Shown here: in pieces, positions 41,101 through 51,935 of the stretch
Position numbering within the stretch: position 1 is the first letter of the stretch
How the letters are laid out: every line of letters begins with the position of its first letter
Source of the DNA: Anopheles merus
Taxonomy: Eukaryota > Arthropoda > Insecta > Diptera > Culicidae
Length of the DNA stretch: 64,000 nucleotides
Assembly (NCBI RefSeq): GCF_017562075.2
Contig: NC_054081.1
Span: 2,359,294-2,423,293 of the forward strand
Direction: 5' to 3'
Position numbers and translations under genes: made by a program
The notes under the pieces: generated by a model
The model's database searches: none
Told to the model about the DNA's origin: nothing
The model's input: the letters and a program-made list of their open reading frames with translations, nothing else

Positions 41101-44100
41101 GGCTTCGACCGGGAGGCGATGCCCGAGTACCACCTGTACGTGGAGGCGCGGGACGACGACGGCATCGGCAACCGGGCGCAGGTGCCGCTCGTGATCCGGC
41201 TGATCGACGTGAACGACGAGACGCCCGCGTTCGAGAAGCCGCTGTACGAGTTCATCCTCGCGGCCGACCTGCGCAACTTCACCGTGCCCGCGTTCATCCG
41301 GGCGACGGACGGGGACGCGGAGGCACCGAACAACGAGGTGCGGTACGAGCTGATCTACGGCAACTACGAGAACAAGTTCTTCCTGCACCCGATCACGGGC
41401 GAGCTGAAGCTGAACGGGCCGCTCGTGCCGCGGACGGGCGGCGGCGGTGGCCAATCGGTCGGTGGGCTGCGCCGGCGCCGGCAGACAGGGGGCAGTGGGG
41501 CGGCCGGCGGCCCGCCTGCCACCGGGCAGAAGGAGTCGGACGTGTTCGTGCTGACGGCGCGCGCCTTCGATCTGGGCGTGCCGGTGCGCTACTCGACCGC
41601 CACGATTCGCGTGTACCCGCCGGAAAGCCGGACGCGCACGGTCACGTTCATTGTGCCCGGGTCGGACCCGGACCGGAAGAAGGTGCAGGACACGCTGGCT
41701 GACATTACGGGCGGGCGGGTCATCATACAGGAGGTGCGCCCGTACCGTACCGGCGACGGGGGCATTCCGACCGACCTGATCGGCGGCGGCGGTGGTAGTG
41801 GGGGCGCCGCCGAACGGTCCGTTGTGATCGCGACGATACTGTACGACGCGGACTCGGTGGTGGACATCGCGAAGATCCAGCAGCGCCTCTCGATCAACGG
41901 CACGGTTACCAACATCATCAGCCAGGAGGAGCGCAGTGCCGTAAGTGTCGGGCAGGTGGTGGCGATGTCACGACCACACCAGACTCATCCTTCTTCCCTT
42001 ACTCCACCAGATTCTCTACAAGGCCGAAAACCGTGTCCTGTTCTGGCTGCTCATCTTTCTCGCGGTCCTGCTAGCGCTCGGCATCCTCACGCTGCTGCTC
42101 TGCTGCATCTGTCCCCGGTGTCCGCTGAACGCTACCAACCGGTAAGTCTGCGGTCCGCACCGTCCCACCTCTTTGTTTGCCCAAAAAGCTCCACCTCTTC
42201 CTCCCCCCCCACCACTAGTGACTTGGTCTGCAGTAACCTTCACCATCCTACCCAGTCTATCGCATACTGTCGCCACCCTTCGGGTTCGGGTGGCTACACG
42301 CCTTGTGGGAGAGCTCTACAAGGCTCCTCTACAGCTCTGTACTCTCCGTATCTCTTTCTCATATACACATCACTTCCACAATACATCGGGAATGCCTTCA
42401 CACATACACTGCTAGATTGGGGGATTCCCTCTTTGCATGACAGAGCGTGCGGGTGTTTTTTTTCTCTTGTACTTTGCTTTTGTTTTGTGTGTTTGTTTGC
42501 TTTAGGTTTTGTTTTCTTGTTGTGTTGGTGTGTATGTTGTTTCTGCGGGTTTTAGTAGACTGGTGGGTTTAGTTTGTTTTATGTTTCTGATTTTGTTGTT
42601 AGTTGTTTTGATTTGTTTATACGTTTACTATTTTCCTTTGTAAGATGTTTCATTATATTTTCTTTAGGTTGGCTGTAAGCTCCTTTCGAGCCTTTTGTTT
42701 TTTTTCTATCATTTTTTTACACTTTTTTGTTCTCTGGTATTTGTTTCCATAACTTCACGTGTCAGTACTTTTGACTTACAGTCATAATAAAAAAAAACTC
42801 AAATTGTTTTACTTTAACACTTATCTATTGAGATGAAATAGACGATATTTTCAACACTACCAATACTACCACATATGTAACTACTACTACTAATACTACA
42901 ACTCTTAGTGTTACTGCTATCTACACCTCACTAATGATACAATTGACCTCACCGTGTCACGTTAACTGTCAGGGCGCTACTACTAACCTACTACTTCGTT
43001 GATTCGATCACAAACATGACATCAGGCTCACCGAAACCGAACAGGGTTAAAAAATGCACCCTGTCCCATCATCCTACTCTTTTACGGAGCGACTTCCCTT
43101 CCAACATTCTTTCCCCCCCTCCGCCAATGATATGCCCCCCATAGCAGTTTTAGTCCACTCTACCGGCATCAATAGCGCCATCTTTCGCCATACAAAAGAA
43201 GTACAAAGTACAAACAAAGCCCAAACAACAACTTCCCGTTTTTATCAGAGCATCTCGGGCGGACATTGCGCTCATCTCAACTTTCCAGCAGCATCATCAC
43301 TGACTAAAACAATAATAAGTTATATTTTTCGCATTCTCTCTTTCTCTCTCTTTCTCTCTCTCTCTCTTTCTCTCTTTTTCTATGTCTCTGTATCACTCTA
43401 TTTTTCTATCACCGTCCTGAACCGAATGTGCCCATCTCGATGTTATCGCTCTCTCCTCTATCTCCATCTCCATCACGCAATCTCACCACTACTCTCTCTC
43501 ACTCTCACTCTCACTCTGTCTCTCTACCTGTCACCTATCTCATTATCCAAACACCGTCTCTTGGTTTGTTTTTCTCAGCAAACGAATACTGCGCGTGAAT
43601 AATATCGAAGATGATCTTGTTCATAGAAAGCAGGGACTTGGAAAGCAATCTAAATCTGTGCAGGTAGATTTCCTTGTTACCTTCAACTCCCTCGTAGCAT
43701 TGCAGTGCTCACAGTCGTACACTGACCATCGCTCCCATCCTGCATTCCCCTTCCCCACTCCCCCTTGAAACACACCAGAAACCCTCGCTATTTCCGTATT
43801 CCCGTAGCATCACTCTTAGTGTTCTCCCACCCATACCCCAGCCCAGTTCGCACAGCACTGCGCACAACGAACAGCACACATACTGGCACACGAACGGGTA
43901 CGATCACTGTTGTCGGTTGGGGAAACGATTTGAACTTTAACGCTTTTTTGCACACCACCAACAAGGGAACCAGTTTCGCACGTTAGCACTTACCGTAACA
44001 CTGGACCGACTCGACACGCAACTGTCATCAGCTCGATCTTGCGGGCTCGTTTACACCTTTCCTTACCACCTGTTTGCACGAGTTGGACATTTTGTTTTGT

Positions 44101-47100
44101 TTGTTATTGCACACTTTTTGTATAATTTCGTGTTGTTTTCATGCACACATGTTCAAATGTTTTGTTTGCTAAAGTTTGCTTCACACTAAAAAGTGCTTAC
44201 ATAATGTTACACAATTCATAGTTTTTTGTTTGTTTGTTTGTATTGCCGTTTCCGCAAACTCACGCCAGATGCGATAAATCGTGCAGATGATCGATTCACA
44301 GTACTAACGAACCGTGTAATAGCAAACGACAGCTGTCAGCTCATCGGTCCAAAAGCGACATCTATATGACTTTGCGCCAATGTGCATGCTTGTGCGTTAG
44401 CTGGTGTTTTTGTTTTGTTTGTTGTTTTGGTTTAATTTCGTTCTTGCATCCCTAGATCCAGTCCCGCCCACCGTATCTACTAAACACTGTTGTTTTTTTC
44501 CCCAACTACACCTTCAAAATTAGCTTTACTGATGTGCCCGTTTTTTCACTGTTTGTTTTTACTTTTATTTTTTCCCTCCCCCTTTTTTTCTTCTTCTCGA
44601 TCCTTTTTTTTCTTTCGATACCTTTCGCTTTCTTTTCTTCATCCCCCTTTTCATCCATTTTCTTGCACACACCGTCATCGATCCAACTCTTGCTTTTCCT
44701 CCCGCGCATTCTCCCTGCTCACACCTCTTGGCCAAACCGACCCAAAACAATGACCGGGCCGCAAACGTTTGCAAAATAATTATTTGTGTGTTTTGTTTCG
44801 TTCCTCCTGTTTTTTCCCTCCCATTTTCGATTTTTGTTTTATTCGATTCCTAAACATTTCCTAAACAATTCCTGTCTGTTTGCACATCACACCAAACCCC
44901 AATCCTTTCAATATGTTCCGTCTTTTTCTCTCATTGTGCACTTGTAAAAATACATTCAAAATTATGCAAAAATATCTCACGAAAAACAAAATCTCACAAA
45001 CCTCTGCAACGGATATGAATAAAATAATTAATTTTCAAAATTTCATAAAAAAAATACACACACAAACTCTTAAACTCTTAAAAAAACACACACACACACG
45101 CATTTATGCTGACTTTCCACGCCCGCCCCAAAAAAAACAACCAAACAAACACAAATGGCCTTTCATTCAATGTCGTCACCATCTGCCTCACATCCTGCCT
45201 CCAAACCAAAACCAACAAAAAAAAACAACCACCAACAACCATCACCAACACCATCGCAGGTCGCCGAGTGGATGGGACGGCGAGAAGCCTGGTCAGCAGC
45301 GAATCGATCGACCGATTCCCGTACCAAGCCGACGCATTGGGAGTACCGAGGGCGGCGCGACATTGGCAAAGGCACACTAGCGGCGGCCGGGGACGACGGG
45401 GGGGACGACCGGGACGGTGAGCCGGACCAGCGCGGGGACGAGAGCGGCACCGACGGCAATGAGCGGAAGCGGGCGAACGATGGCGGGAAGCTAGAGAAGC
45501 ATACGGTTAAAATTAGGTCAGTAACCAGGGAGGGCAGCAAATGGATTTGTTTTTTTGTTTTGTTCTGTTTTGTTTCGGGGGTTTCCCAACCCCCCCCCCT
45601 CCTCCCCCCTCCTCCTGCGTGAAAAGGGGTGGAAAACAATCGAGCATCCATGTCTCTTTTTCCTTTCGAAAATCCCACTCATCCACATCCAGAACGAAAG
45701 TGTTAGGTGAGAGCAAGCGACGAACCTGCCAACCGTTGTGTTGGAGCGAGTTTAGTTTTCTTATTTTAAATGTGCGGATCGTGTTGTTTCTAGTAGGCTT
45801 CAAGGAGTAGGCTAAACTGTTTGTGAAGATTTGAAAGGGCTCCAAGACCCGCTAGGCTTTAGTGTGTAAATTGCGCTGGCGCCCTACTCAGCATGCTTTG
45901 ACTGAACAACTGTGAAGAAAGTGCTGTAAAGCCTGTCTGACAGCTCCTTCCCTTGCGTACTTCATTTATAAACCCTCAACCTCCCCTTCCCTTCCCACCC
46001 TCCCTCTGCCTGTCCAGTAATTCCCCAAGATTTGGAACACCCCGTCCAAGATTTGGATGACGCGTTTGTGTTAGCTTAGCTGGTGCCCGTACATAGTAGT
46101 GGTTTCGTAGTACTGTAGTAGAGGCTGATGGATGTAGTACGTAGTAGCAAACAACACACCCTTCTCGGCAGTCCGGATTGGCAAGCGCGCGCCGCTCTCG
46201 CGAGAGCAAAGGCAGAAGAAGATGTCGCGGTGCGCCAGCATCCTCCCCCCCCCCCCCCCCCCCAAACCGCCCACTCTAATCAGGCTCCATTGTTCGTTCG
46301 TTGCAGGAGCGACATGAAGAGCAAATCGACCAAGGACGACACGCACATGCACCGGTCGCGCACGAACCTGCTGAACGCGGACCGGGACATGTACGTGGAG
46401 GACGTGGACGAGCACGATCCGGAGTACCAGTCGCTGAAGCGCATCCACCACCACCACCATCACCATCATGCCGGTGGCGGCGGCGGTGGTGGTGGAGGCG
46501 GTGGCGGCGGCGGCGGCGGCGGCGGCAAACCGACCACGGACGATGCGCTGCCGATCGATGACGACTCGATGCGCCGGCACGAGATGGACCGGGGCAGCGA
46601 TCTGAACTACGAGCGGCGCGGCAGCTTCAAACGGCAGGGACACGCGGTAAGTCCGGTGGGCGGTGGTCTGCCTTTCGCAAAGGTTCGTTGTCTCACTTTG
46701 TCTCTCCGCACCAGGCGGCTCCACAGCTGGTCGCGGACGACATTGAGCCGCGCGACCAGTACTTCATCAAGGACGGCAACGCGGAGATACTGCGGCTGAT
46801 AACGCGCGGCCGCAACGAGGAGGAGAACATCTACGTCAACATACCGCAGCAGCAGGCGCAGCAGCAGCGGCCCGGCGTGGCCGCCCAGCCCAACCAGCCC
46901 CAGTACATCATGGTGGACAACGGCGGCAAGGAGATCCTGATGCGCCGGTACATCGAGGAGCAGGCGAACGGGAAGCAGATCATCCGCGAGCACTACCAGC
47001 TGCTGCCGGGCACGACCTTCATCCAGACCATCCCGAACGAGGTGCCGGTGCGGCGGGGCGAGCACGTGACCGAGGTGAAGATCGGGGCGGTCGGGGGCCG

Positions 47101-49159
47101 CGCCAAGGACCCGGCGGCGGCGGACGGGGACGGCGACCCGGGCCGGCTGAAGCCGGCCGTCTCGACCCACTCGCTGATGCACCAGGAGCTGGAGCACTCG
47201 CTCAAGCAGCAGAACGCACTGCTCCGCCAGATACTGCTCGAGAAGGAGAAGCTCGAGGAGCGGTACACCCAGTACGAGCAAGCGCTCGAGACCCAGAGCC
47301 TGCCGTGCCAGTCGATGGCGGTGGTGGTGGCCGCCACCCAGACCGACTGCGACACCGGCACGCAGACGGAGCCGATGCGCGGCGCTGGCGGCTTCGGGGC
47401 CTCGGGCGGGTTCGGCCGGCGGCGCACCAAGAGCGAGAACGACGACTCGCTGTCGGAGGACGAGTACGAGTACGTGCGGTACAGCCCGCCGGACAGCCCG
47501 GACGGCGTGTACCTGATCAAGCGCCGGCGGCACCGCAAAAAGACGCTCAAGCACCGCACCGGCGGCAAGGGCGGGCTGGGCGGCAGCGGCGAGTGCAGTG
47601 GCGGCGAGTCGACCGGCGAGCGCAAGTCGAACCGGCGCATCATCGTGGTCGAGTCGGTGAAGCGCAAAATCCGCACCCCGATCCAGGAGGAGGAGGACGA
47701 GCTGCACCACGGGCGCGACCTGCGCCGGGAGGGGGCGGTGGCCGGCGGCGGGCACCGGCGGGGCGGGCAGGAGACGCGCACCAGCATACTGCGCCGCAAG
47801 CGCAACGAGGAGCTGTCGCGCAACGGCAAGGAGACCGGGAAGGAGCAGCGGCTCAAGCGGGACGTGCTGATGGAAATCTCCGACTCGCTGCCCGGGCCGG
47901 AGCAGCGGGGCCGGCGGGGCAACGGTAACGGGGGCAATGGGGGGCCCGGGGCGGACGGGCGCCGCAAGAAGGTGTACCGCAAGAACGTCAAGTACTACGA
48001 GGACTCGGACGGCTCGGAGAAGGAGGTGGTGGTGCAGAAGAACTACTTCTCCGCGGACAGCCTGGACGAGATGGCGTCGGACGTGGAGGACTACCGGTAC
48101 TCGGTGACGAAGACGTCCAAGTCGGTGACGGTGTCGCCGAAGGCGTCGGTCGAGCAGCGGGTGTCGCGGCGCGACGACAAGACCGAAACGACCACGACCC
48201 GCATCCGGCTGACGACGTCCGAGTCGCCGAGCCGGCGGCAGCCGGCAGCGACGGGAGCGTCGGGGGCAATGGCGGGCTCGCAGGGCCCGAAGGGGCCCGC
48301 CCCCAAGCCGCCCCGCCTGAGCAAATCGGTGTCGAAGGAGGAGGACCTCAACGAACCGGGGGGCGGTGGCGGCGAGGGACAGCAGCACGGGGTCAACCCG
48401 AAGTACATGGACTGGTACTACAACCTCAGCAAGGAGGGCGACTCGCTCGAGAAGCGGGACGGGCGCAAGAGGGACCGGGAGCCGGCCGGCGGGACGACGC
48501 TGCTCACCACCACGACCACCAGCTCGACCACCACCATCACGACCGGCGGCAGCCGCCGGAAGGGCGAGGGGGAGGCAGCCGCGGCCCCACCGGCCAAGGG
48601 CAAGCCGGAGCCGGCGCCCCGCACCAGCCCACCGAAGGAGGCCCGCCTGCTCAAGGAAGACATACAGCACGCGCGCAAGGTCACCCAGTCCCAGCAGCAG
48701 CAGCAGCAGCAGCAGGAGGCGGGCGGCAGCCACCCGCTGCTCCAGCACTCCGAGCACCGGTTCGAGGCGGAGTACGGGACGGGGCCGCCGGTCGTGCCGG
48801 CCCCGCCGGACAAGCTGCCCCACTACCTCTACCCCGAGACGCCACCGATCGTGAGCCGCGACAACAAGGTGCAGATCAAGATCGTCGACCAGTCGGCGGC
48901 GGCGGCGGCGGCGGCAACGGCGGCCCCCGGCGCGAAGTCGAACGGTGGCGGCGGCGGCACCAGCACCAAGAACGCGAAAACGCTCAACGTGTCCACGCTG
49001 GAGGACGACCACGATTCCGGCATCGCGATGAACTCGCTGCTCCACACCAAGGGCAAGCGGAACAAGATCGCGGACAAGAAGAGCATCTTCACCATCGCGT
49101 ACGACGACGTGCGCATCCGGCAGATCCGGTCCGAGAGCGACACGCCCCCGTTCTCCTAA
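38108..49159 (+). CDS. Non-classical transmembrane cadherin, 13 coding exons, 1,940 aa
   Basis: Exons: 38108-38384, 38490-38734, 39532-39615, 39693-39818, 39891-40040, 40114-40228, 40297-40489, 40566-41940, 42011-42141, 43579-43663, 45260-45516, 46307-46646, 46715-49159. All introns are GT-AG, all phases agree, and the total is 5,823 nt. The protein is a calcium-dependent adhesion receptor of the plasma membrane. It has a signal peptide with core at residues 29-41, then about six cadherin repeats (roughly 50-160, 160-276, 277-395, 398-510, 511-619, 620-745). Typical motifs are LDENAAPG, DVNDNPPVF, LPENMTAG, DVNDETPAF and DRE. A membrane-proximal domain (about 745-860) recalls those of PCDH15/CDH23-type proteins. 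The membrane helix is at about 863-886 and a tail of about 1,050 residues follows. No catenin-binding region of the classical type was recognised. It may be orthologous to one of the Drosophila Cad86C/87A/88C group, but I cannot settle which by eye. Confidence 0.93.
40566..41940 (+). CDS. Cadherin exon 8: repeats EC4-EC6 and start of the membrane-proximal domain
   Basis: The largest extracellular exon (458 codons plus a split His codon), with no intron between three cadherin repeats. It carries the clearest calcium-site motifs (DXNDNP types at about residues 502-510 and 611-619). Within EC6 there is a glycine-rich insertion containing four consecutive arginines (residues 699-702, at 41470-41481), which resembles a furin-type cleavage site. 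The exon ends in the membrane-proximal region, in frame 0. Confidence 0.92.
42142..45259. other. Cadherin introns 9 and 10 with strong strand composition bias
   Basis: Apart from the 85-nt exon at 43579-43663 I see no coding sequence. The plus strand is T/G-rich at about 42.45-42.76 kb, C/T-rich at 43.3-43.57 and 44.48-44.88 kb (including a CT microsatellite at 43336-43380), and A/C-rich at 44.88-45.25 kb. Confidence 0.6.
43579..43663 (+). CDS. Cadherin exon 10: 85-nt juxtamembrane exon
   Basis: This exon lies alone between two introns of about 1.4 and 1.6 kb. It has a good acceptor (TTTGTTTTTCTCAG) and a donor GTAGAT. The previous exon ends two bases into an Arg codon and the next good exon starts in phase 0. 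This 85-nt piece supplies exactly one base plus 28 codons and repairs the phase. It encodes a basic juxtamembrane segment beginning KRILRVNN, followed by an acidic IEDD and then a second basic stretch. It has no ATG-initiated open frame of its own. Confidence 0.85.
46307..46646 (+). CDS. Cadherin exon 12 with His8-Ala-Gly18 tract
   Basis: Cytoplasmic-tail exon. Eight histidines (46446-46469) are followed by Ala and eighteen glycines (46473-46526), encoded by mixed CAC/CAT and GGN codons that favour slippage. A C19 tract (46245-46263) lies in the preceding intron close to the acceptor. Flanking sequence is polar and charged, with no known domain. Confidence 0.88.
46715..49159 (+). CDS. Cadherin exon 13: bulk of the cytoplasmic tail and stop codon
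   Basis: 814 codons plus stop. Contents in order: a conserved-looking segment following the HA junction; a short coiled coil at residues 1280-1320 (LKQQNALLRQILLEKEKLEE core); long Ser/Glu/Arg/Gly-rich disordered sequence; a proline SH3-ligand-like stretch (GPAPKPPRLSKSVS); a Q8 run (48692-48715); a short Ala run; and a C-terminal block containing DSGIAMNS (1893-1900) and IFTIAYDDVRI, ending TPPFS. The end is not a classical PDZ ligand. Very high GC at third positions leaves an 874-codon antisense frame open, which I regard as an artefact. Confidence 0.92.
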   Translation, partial: AAPQLVADDIEPRDQYFIKDGNAEILRLITRGRNEEENIYVNIPQQQAQQQRPGVAAQPNQPQYIMVDNGGKEILMRRYIEEQANGKQIIREHYQLLPGTTFIQTIPNEVPVRRGEHVTEVKIGAVGGRAKDPAAADGDGDPGRLKPAVSTHSLMHQELEHSLKQQNALLRQILLEKEKLEERYTQYEQALETQSLPCQSMAVVVAATQTDCDTGTQTEPMRGAGGFGASGGFGRRRTKSENDDSLSEDEYEYVRYSPPDSPDGVYLIKRRRHRKKTLKHRTGGKGGLGGSGECSGGESTGERKSNRRIIVVESVKRKIRTPIQEEEDELHHGRDLRREGAVAGGGHRRGGQETRTSILRRKRNEELSRNGKETGKEQRLKRDVLMEISDSLPGPEQRGRRGNGNGGNGGPGADGRRKKVYRKNVKYYEDSDGSEKEVVVQKNYFSADSLDEMASDVEDYRYSVTKTSKSVTVSPKASVEQRVSRRDDKTETTTTRIRLTTSESPSRRQPAATGASGAMAGSQGPKGPAPKPPRLSKSVSKEEDLNEPGGGGGEGQQHGVNPKYMDWYYNLSKEGDSLEKRDGRKRDREPAGGTTLLTTTTTSSTTTITTGGSRRKGEGEAAAAPPAKGKPEPAPRTSPPKEARLLKEDIQHARKVTQSQQQQQQQQEAGGSHPLLQHSEHRFEAEYGTGPPVVPAPPDKLPHYLYPETPPIVSRDNKVQIKIVDQSAAAAAAATAAPGAKSNGGGGGTSTKNAKTLNVSTLEDDHDSGIAMNSLLHTKGKRNKIADKKSIFTIAYDDVRIRQIRSESDTPPFS

Positions 49160-50691
49160 CGGCGGGCGGGCAGCCTCCGGCAGCAGCGCCCGAAACCGTC
49201 CAGCGACTAGGCGCGCCGCAGTACAAAACACAAAACGGACGCGGAGCTAAGGTCCACCTCACTACGGCGTACGGTGTTCTAGCAGTCCTCAGTGCTCCCT
49301 TAGTCTGCGTACCGTTACAGCCGCCATTTGCACAGACACCAGTTTCCAACTGCCATATTCGAGCGGTGTGTTCCGGGCGGCAATGCGCACCATAATCGAG
49401 CAGCAGTAGTAGTATTTGTAGTGGTAGTAGTAGTAGTAGTAGTCGTCGTCGTAGCAGCAGTAGTGGTAGCAATCGTTCGTTTGAAGATCGCACTGATGCG
49501 CATCTGCCGGATCGTTGTGATCGCGCGCGTCGCAATTTGTTAGGTTAAGTTTTTTAGTGATTCCCCCCCCCACACACACACACACGCTCATCCACACATA
49601 TAACCGTGCATCGCTCTTCCGGGTCGTCTCGGAACGTCGCCCGTCATTCGTGCGATTAGAAAGGTTAAGGTTTTGTTAGGCTTACGAACTCCATTGGAGT
49701 CTGTTAGGTAGCACCTTGGTAGTAGTGCCTTTGTGTATAGTAGCTCAGTCAACCTTCCAGATTACGTTAAACGGACGGGAAGTAGTGGCAGCCGCAGCAC
49801 GTGTGTTTCATGTGATCCCCTACTTCGCCGTACCGAGTAGCCTAAGTTAATTCGTGCTTTGATGCGTTCCTTATATGCGTATATTGTAAAAAGAGACAGG
49901 GGGAGAGAGATAGTAGGAAGAGTTTAAAGCTGTACATTTTTTTTTGTGTTAGTGTATTAGTAGTTTCGCCTTTCGCCCTATTCTTACTTGTTCCTCGCCA
50001 CCTTTCGCCTACTGTGTCCACGTAAAAGTGTGCTGAAAGACTTATGCCGGATACATGAACAGAACAGGCTTTCCGTCCAACTGTTTCGGTCGCTGATGCG
50101 CAACCCATTTTTCTGTTCTGTGTTCCACAGCGAAATGTAAATAGCCAGAATGCACGAAACGACGGCGATTGGCGTGTGCATGCGAGTGTGCGCGTGTGTG
50201 TGTGTCTGTGCGGGTGAGTGAGTATTGGGAGTAGCTGGAGCAGATCAACGCCATCATGTAGACACTGTCGATAGAAGAGGAAGGAGATAACTAAATGGAT
50301 AATAGCGATATGTTAGGGATTACGGTTTTTGATCATGTTTAGCGAACCGGTTCCAATGTCCGACGGAGGTTGCCACCGTGTAGCTGGAAGAAGGCGTTTA
50401 ACGTGACCATCATGCATGTGGTACTCCGTACTGAATCGAACTGGACGCAGCGTGCAAGGCGGCAAGGGAAGGGCTAAGGAAAAACAGCCACTGGCACGGC
50501 ATTTTCAAATATGGGGTTCTTCCAGCTCGGCAGGTGAACGGCAAAGTAGTAGTGCTGTCATTAGTAGGCCCTAGGCACGGAAACGGTTTAGCGATCATCT
50601 TGTTAGCAAGGAACTGTAGACACTTAGCAATTAGATAACTACTACTTCCTCCACACAATGTAGAGATAAAGGCAAGCAGAATTTGATAGCG

Positions 50692-50696
50692 AGAGA

Positions 50697-50736
<40 letters not shown>
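50692..50736. repeat. GA-rich microsatellite in the 3' untranslated region
   Basis: An almost pure GA run that would be transcribed in the cadherin 3' untranslated region. Confidence 0.9.
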
Positions 50737-50739
<3 letters not shown>

Positions 50740-50858
50740 TACGATACCTTACGTAGGTACGGAAATAGGAAAGGTACAAGAATAGGTGAGCTAGTTTTAT
50801 GCGATGATTCTGTAAGACGGACAGATTTCTGGCAGGGGATTGAATGCGACAAATATCA

Positions 50859-50864
50859 AATAAA
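50859..50864 (+). terminator. Polyadenylation signal of the cadherin gene
   Basis: AATAAA, the first clear canonical signal after the stop codon, about 1.7 kb downstream. An alternative lies at 51408-51413. Confidence 0.5.
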
Positions 50865-50885
50865 GAAAAATGTCTATTTTTTACA

Positions 50886-51935
50886 CAAACTATACGAATT
50901 TTTCTAACCGTTGGGGTAGTTGGGAAATACCGATTTGATTCGGTCTGTTCTTCCGAGATTATCATTGGGACCGTTCTTGGTTCCTAAAAGTCCGGCTCTT
51001 TGAAATTGTTGCGGGATCATTTGCTGCCAAATCACTGCTAGTTTCGTGTTGAAATATATCACATTATAATTTAAGTGTAAACTATTAGCACCTGTTAACC
51101 ATTTCGACATTTGATTTGAGATATTCTCTAACTACCCATGATTCTCCGATCACAGTTGTTGTGCCAAAGAAGAAGCCGAGCCTGCGTTTGCTACGAGGAG
51201 ACGGTCCATATTAGGATTGAACCCATGGCGTGCTTGTTATTAAGCCATACGAGTAGTCGGCTGTTCCACGGGACTGTCCCCCTATGGGACTGTGCTACTT
51301 CCTTCCAAGAGTTATTTTATGCCAGTCATATACATTCGAGCAGTTTTTGATCTGTTTTCCTAAGCCTGTGAAGCCTAACCCTGTAGGAGCAAGTAAAAAT
51401 AAAAGGAAATAAATATCCAAGACATGCGTGTGACATTGTTTGCACATGACCGCTTTCGATTATGGTTTTTATGTAGAACTAATAGCGTCATTCAAAAAAA
51501 AATCCGACGTGTGAAAACTGTGCACACACATTTACATCAAACTCAAACTCCAAAATTATGAAAAAAAAATTATGACTGCGCACAGTACATTTCGTGCTCG
51601 AATCTTTGATGTTGGATTTTGGAGGCAAAAGAACTGCTCGAACAGACCTTGTTTTGTTTACATCCTTATGACGCGTCTACTGCTACGTCGTGTAGTCAGT
51701 GCTGTATCGCCGAATGTCAGCCTCCAACTGTCAGTGCCGCGACTGTCAAACAACGGTCACATATTCGCCTTTGTACACCTATCGCCAATCAAACGGTCAA
51801 ACGAAACGAAAAGTAGCAACGGAAAACCAACGTACGATTCCGCCCAAAGGTGTGTGCCTTTTTTTGGGGGAGAAAAAGGGTAACGCGCCGAAAACAATTC
51901 TAGTGCCGGGTCGTTCCGTTCCACCGCGCTGCGCG
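50886..51935. other. Intergenic stretch with Spindly-like gene promoter and leader
   Basis: No separate gene is supported. The frame of the first Spindly-like exon is open upstream to about 51699 and includes an earlier ATG at 51714. That upstream peptide has no coiled-coil character, so I treat it as leader. Confidence 0.5.

Larger units (their letters stand above)
49160..50885 (+). other. 3' untranslated region of the cadherin gene
   Basis: Non-coding, with no open frame in the sense direction that has support. It includes AGT/GTC trinucleotide repeats (about 49404-49470), a CA run (49571-49585) and a GA-rich microsatellite (about 50692-50736). It ends near a canonical AATAAA at 50859-50864. 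A second AATAAA at 51408-51413 could serve a longer form. Confidence 0.6.

Noticed and set aside
46607..49231. 874-codon open frame on the minus strand opposite the last cadherin exon
   Set aside because: It is a product of extreme GC at third codon positions on the sense strand. The translation is Arg/Leu/Val/Ala-rich low complexity and the sense frame has proper splice sites and domain content.
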